A stretch of DNA of 64,000 bases from Lutraria lutraria (lineage: Eukaryota; Mollusca; Bivalvia; Venerida; Mactridae): the NCBI GenBank assembly GCA_964023205.1, contig OZ026841.1, positions 28,968,399 to 29,032,398 of the forward strand, read 5' to 3'. Position numbers and translations under genes: made by a program. Of the stretch, positions 61,891 to 64,000 are shown piece after piece. Position 1 is the first letter of the stretch, and the number at the start of each line of letters is the position of its first letter. Below the pieces are notes generated by a model. It was not told where the DNA came from, ran no database searches, and saw only the letters and a program-made list of their open reading frames with translations.

Positions 61891-62083
61891 TTAAGGGTAC
61901 ATTAGCTTTTTAAATTTAGTAATACAGAACAATAGATAAAATGGTAGTGAAATATAAGAAATATATTTTATTAGCTCTGACACAATATTTACATTAAATT
62001 AAAGTTCCTTTAGCCACATATCGCAAAAATGTACAATAAGACCCATTTTAATTTTAACATATAAAAAGCTAATGGGGCTTTAA
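61891..62083. mobile_element. MITE, copy 4 of TTAA/CCCCATTAGC family
   Basis: TTAAGGGTACATTAGCTTTT at the left, AAAAAGCTAATGGGGCTTTAA at the right, with the shared interior (TAAATTTAGTAATACAGAAC, TTAGCCACATATCG). At 193 bp it is internally deleted relative to copies 1-3. Confidence 0.7.
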
Positions 62084-63635
62084 GTAACCTTTCTCAATAT
62101 ACCGATGCAGTGTGTTGGATAAAATGACATTCATGTAATGTATACACTTATATAACAAAATACAACGTAGTATCACCCGGTTGTCGTTTAAATATTCCCA
62201 ATTGGCAAGGTCTATTCTAACGTTCAATAACATCTTATATTTTTATATTATTTCTTGAACGATTAAAGAGACAGACACCAAATGAAATCCTTAGAAATTA
62301 CTTAAATACATTGTTCATTGGTATTAAATTCAATCTGATCTTCCATACCTCATAGTGTAGCGGGTTTGATTTTAATCAGATTGTATTAAATTCATCACGT
62401 TTGATGTAAACTTTTCTCTTTTTTCTTTTTTTTAAGGAGGATTCTTGCAAAATTAATGCATAACAACAATTGTAATCATGCATATACGTTGATATTTCGC
62501 TTAGAGTTTTCGAGTCCCAGAATGCAGAGTTTATTGGCTAATAGCAAATTGACCATACACAACGTTGTGGACAGACTTGCTCGTTTACAAAAATCACATT
62601 TACACAATTATATAAAATAATGTATGATATCTATGTACTAACCGGAATAATGTAGTAAAAACGCGTAAAAACGGACATTTCGTATGATTGAATGGCCCAA
62701 CAGTTTATCACAGTTCATCATGACGAATGTTATTTTCTCATGTAAGAAAAATGGTTATAAATCATACTTTATTAATGCGAATTAAAAGCCATAAAACATT
62801 GTCAGGCAAAAATACATTATTTATTGTTGTTAAATTCATCTCTTTTGATGTTAAATTTTCTCTCATTTTTACTTTTTTTTGTGGGTGGGGTTTGGGCTTT
62901 TACAAAACATCAAAGTACTGAAAATATACTCATAGGAATTGAACTTACATATACTTACACTGAGTTTAACAAATGGCGGATGTAGATAAATACAGTACTG
63001 TTAGACCCTGTCCGCATAAAAATTAATGCGTAACTAGCGAGTTACGGCTATGCAAAAATGAACTATCGTTCAGTTTAAAAAAAAACTGAAAAAGAAGCTT
63101 TGGTCATTTAAAAAGTTAGTTATTTGTCTTCAAATATACAAATTAAGCATTATGGAATGAATACAAACTGTACGTAGTACAATAATTCGTTTAATTTCGC
63201 CAGCACGGATGTTCGTGCAAACGTCAAGAAAGAAATTCTCGCGTGGTGTTAAATCGCGTGTATTCAATTGCTGAGTACTATGAGATCAGGTGAATGTAAG
63301 CCAATCAGTAAATTTTGGTATCGATCGTTGTGCGAAATACGCAAAAACTCGATCTACGCGAATAATAATGATACTACAGTATATTCTATAAACGCAATCA
63401 GAGTATTGTGTGTTTAAATGTTTATTTTATTGACAAAATATTGCTTAAAGATTGATTGCTATCTAGATCTAAGAGTTTTGTGAAATAATTGAATGATCGG
63501 TCATATATTATAAATATATTATGTTTTATTTATTCTAGTTATTTGTTCATATAGCAATAATACTATATGTTCAAACATATATATACATATCTACTTCCTT
63601 TCCTGCAAGATCACATCAGCAGCCATATTAATTCG
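62084..63635. other. non-coding, no gene found
   Basis: AT-rich. GTTAAATTCATC..TTTGATGTTAAA-type sequence occurs at about 62,385 and 62,828, a short diverged duplication. Nothing else is supported. Confidence 0.4.
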
Positions 63636-63639
63636 CGAC

Positions 63640-63830
63640 TTGTCCAGACTTACACAGGCGGAAGACCAAGGGCATACACCTGATTGAATTCACCGACCTT
63701 CCGTTAGTCAGCTGGCCAGTTTCATTACAATGACATATAACTGGTCCCGGATAGGATTCGAGCATCTAATAATTAGCATACTCGACCATGCTGTCCACTA
63801 AAACCAACCCGTAGTTCGAACTTCATAACA
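63640..63830 (-). mobile_element. SINE remnant, minus orientation
   Basis: The reverse complement reads GACAGCATGGTCGAGTATGC (A-box side), TTAGATGCTCGAATCCTATC (B box), then body sequence. This fits a diverged tRNA-SINE inserted in minus orientation. Confidence 0.45.
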
Positions 63831-64000
63831 CTATTACCGGATAGATCATAAATCTAACTTTCATCTCCCCAATTGTGTAATCTTGTTTAACACATGCTAG
63901 AATACCAATCCAATTTTGAATACAATGAAGTTCACTTTCTTACAAAGGTTGATGAAGACATGTATAGGTTATAGTATGATTTAACCCCGTCTCCGTTGTC

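Overview
This is a eukaryotic, AT-rich, intron-containing window from what is most likely a bivalve mollusc, perhaps a clam-like heterodont. The evidence is GT/AG-spliced coding exons scattered in long non-coding DNA, tRNA-derived SINEs, several dispersed repeats of a kind I associate with bivalve genomes, and a MED28 gene of metazoan type. There are no bacterial operons, tRNA or rRNA genes, or CRISPR arrays. The species assignment is inference.

Layout. 1-2.3 kb: the 3' part of a plus-strand gene carrying a Tae4-like (type VI secretion amidase effector 4) domain, that is, a domesticated 'dae4-type' gene, with the catalytic Cys position occupied by Thr. 6.9-8.0 kb: weak, coding-like minus-strand exons of unknown identity. 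11.3-17.6 kb: the complete four-exon Mediator subunit gene MED28 (239 residues) with a Gln/Pro-rich insert; its first intron holds a 145-bp tandem repeat element. 18-25 kb: no gene found, many dispersed repeats and one SINE.

25.6-46.0 kb is the centre of interest: two related minus-strand genes for very large repetitive surface or secreted proteins. Gene A (35.6-46.0 kb) has a signal-peptide exon, one 8,334-nt exon and a tiny terminal exon. The large exon encodes 11 near-identical copies of a 188-residue domain that I do not recognise, then a Ser/Thr-rich mucin-like stretch, then a Cys motif ending ELGSNG. Gene B (25.6-32.2 kb) has a 5,784-nt exon encoding roughly 170 tandem copies of an 11-residue Ser/Tyr/Gln/Pro/Gly repeat (consensus SSNSYQPSSGY), the same Cys/ELGSNG motif, and its own tiny terminal exon. 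In both genes the large exon is phase 1-1, and homology stops exactly at the donor site. The terminal exons each add a short x-x-[VI]-R-P sequence and a hydrophobic tail, which resembles a GPI-attachment signal. The correct frame of gene B has no Met, so an ATG-based ORF search reports the wrong frames (PTNHQVDTAQI on minus, MVGRNLSCIHL on plus).

46-64 kb: no convincing gene. It holds a 0.7-kb foldback element, TTAA-flanked MITEs, a 32-bp minisatellite, SINE remnants and other short repeats.
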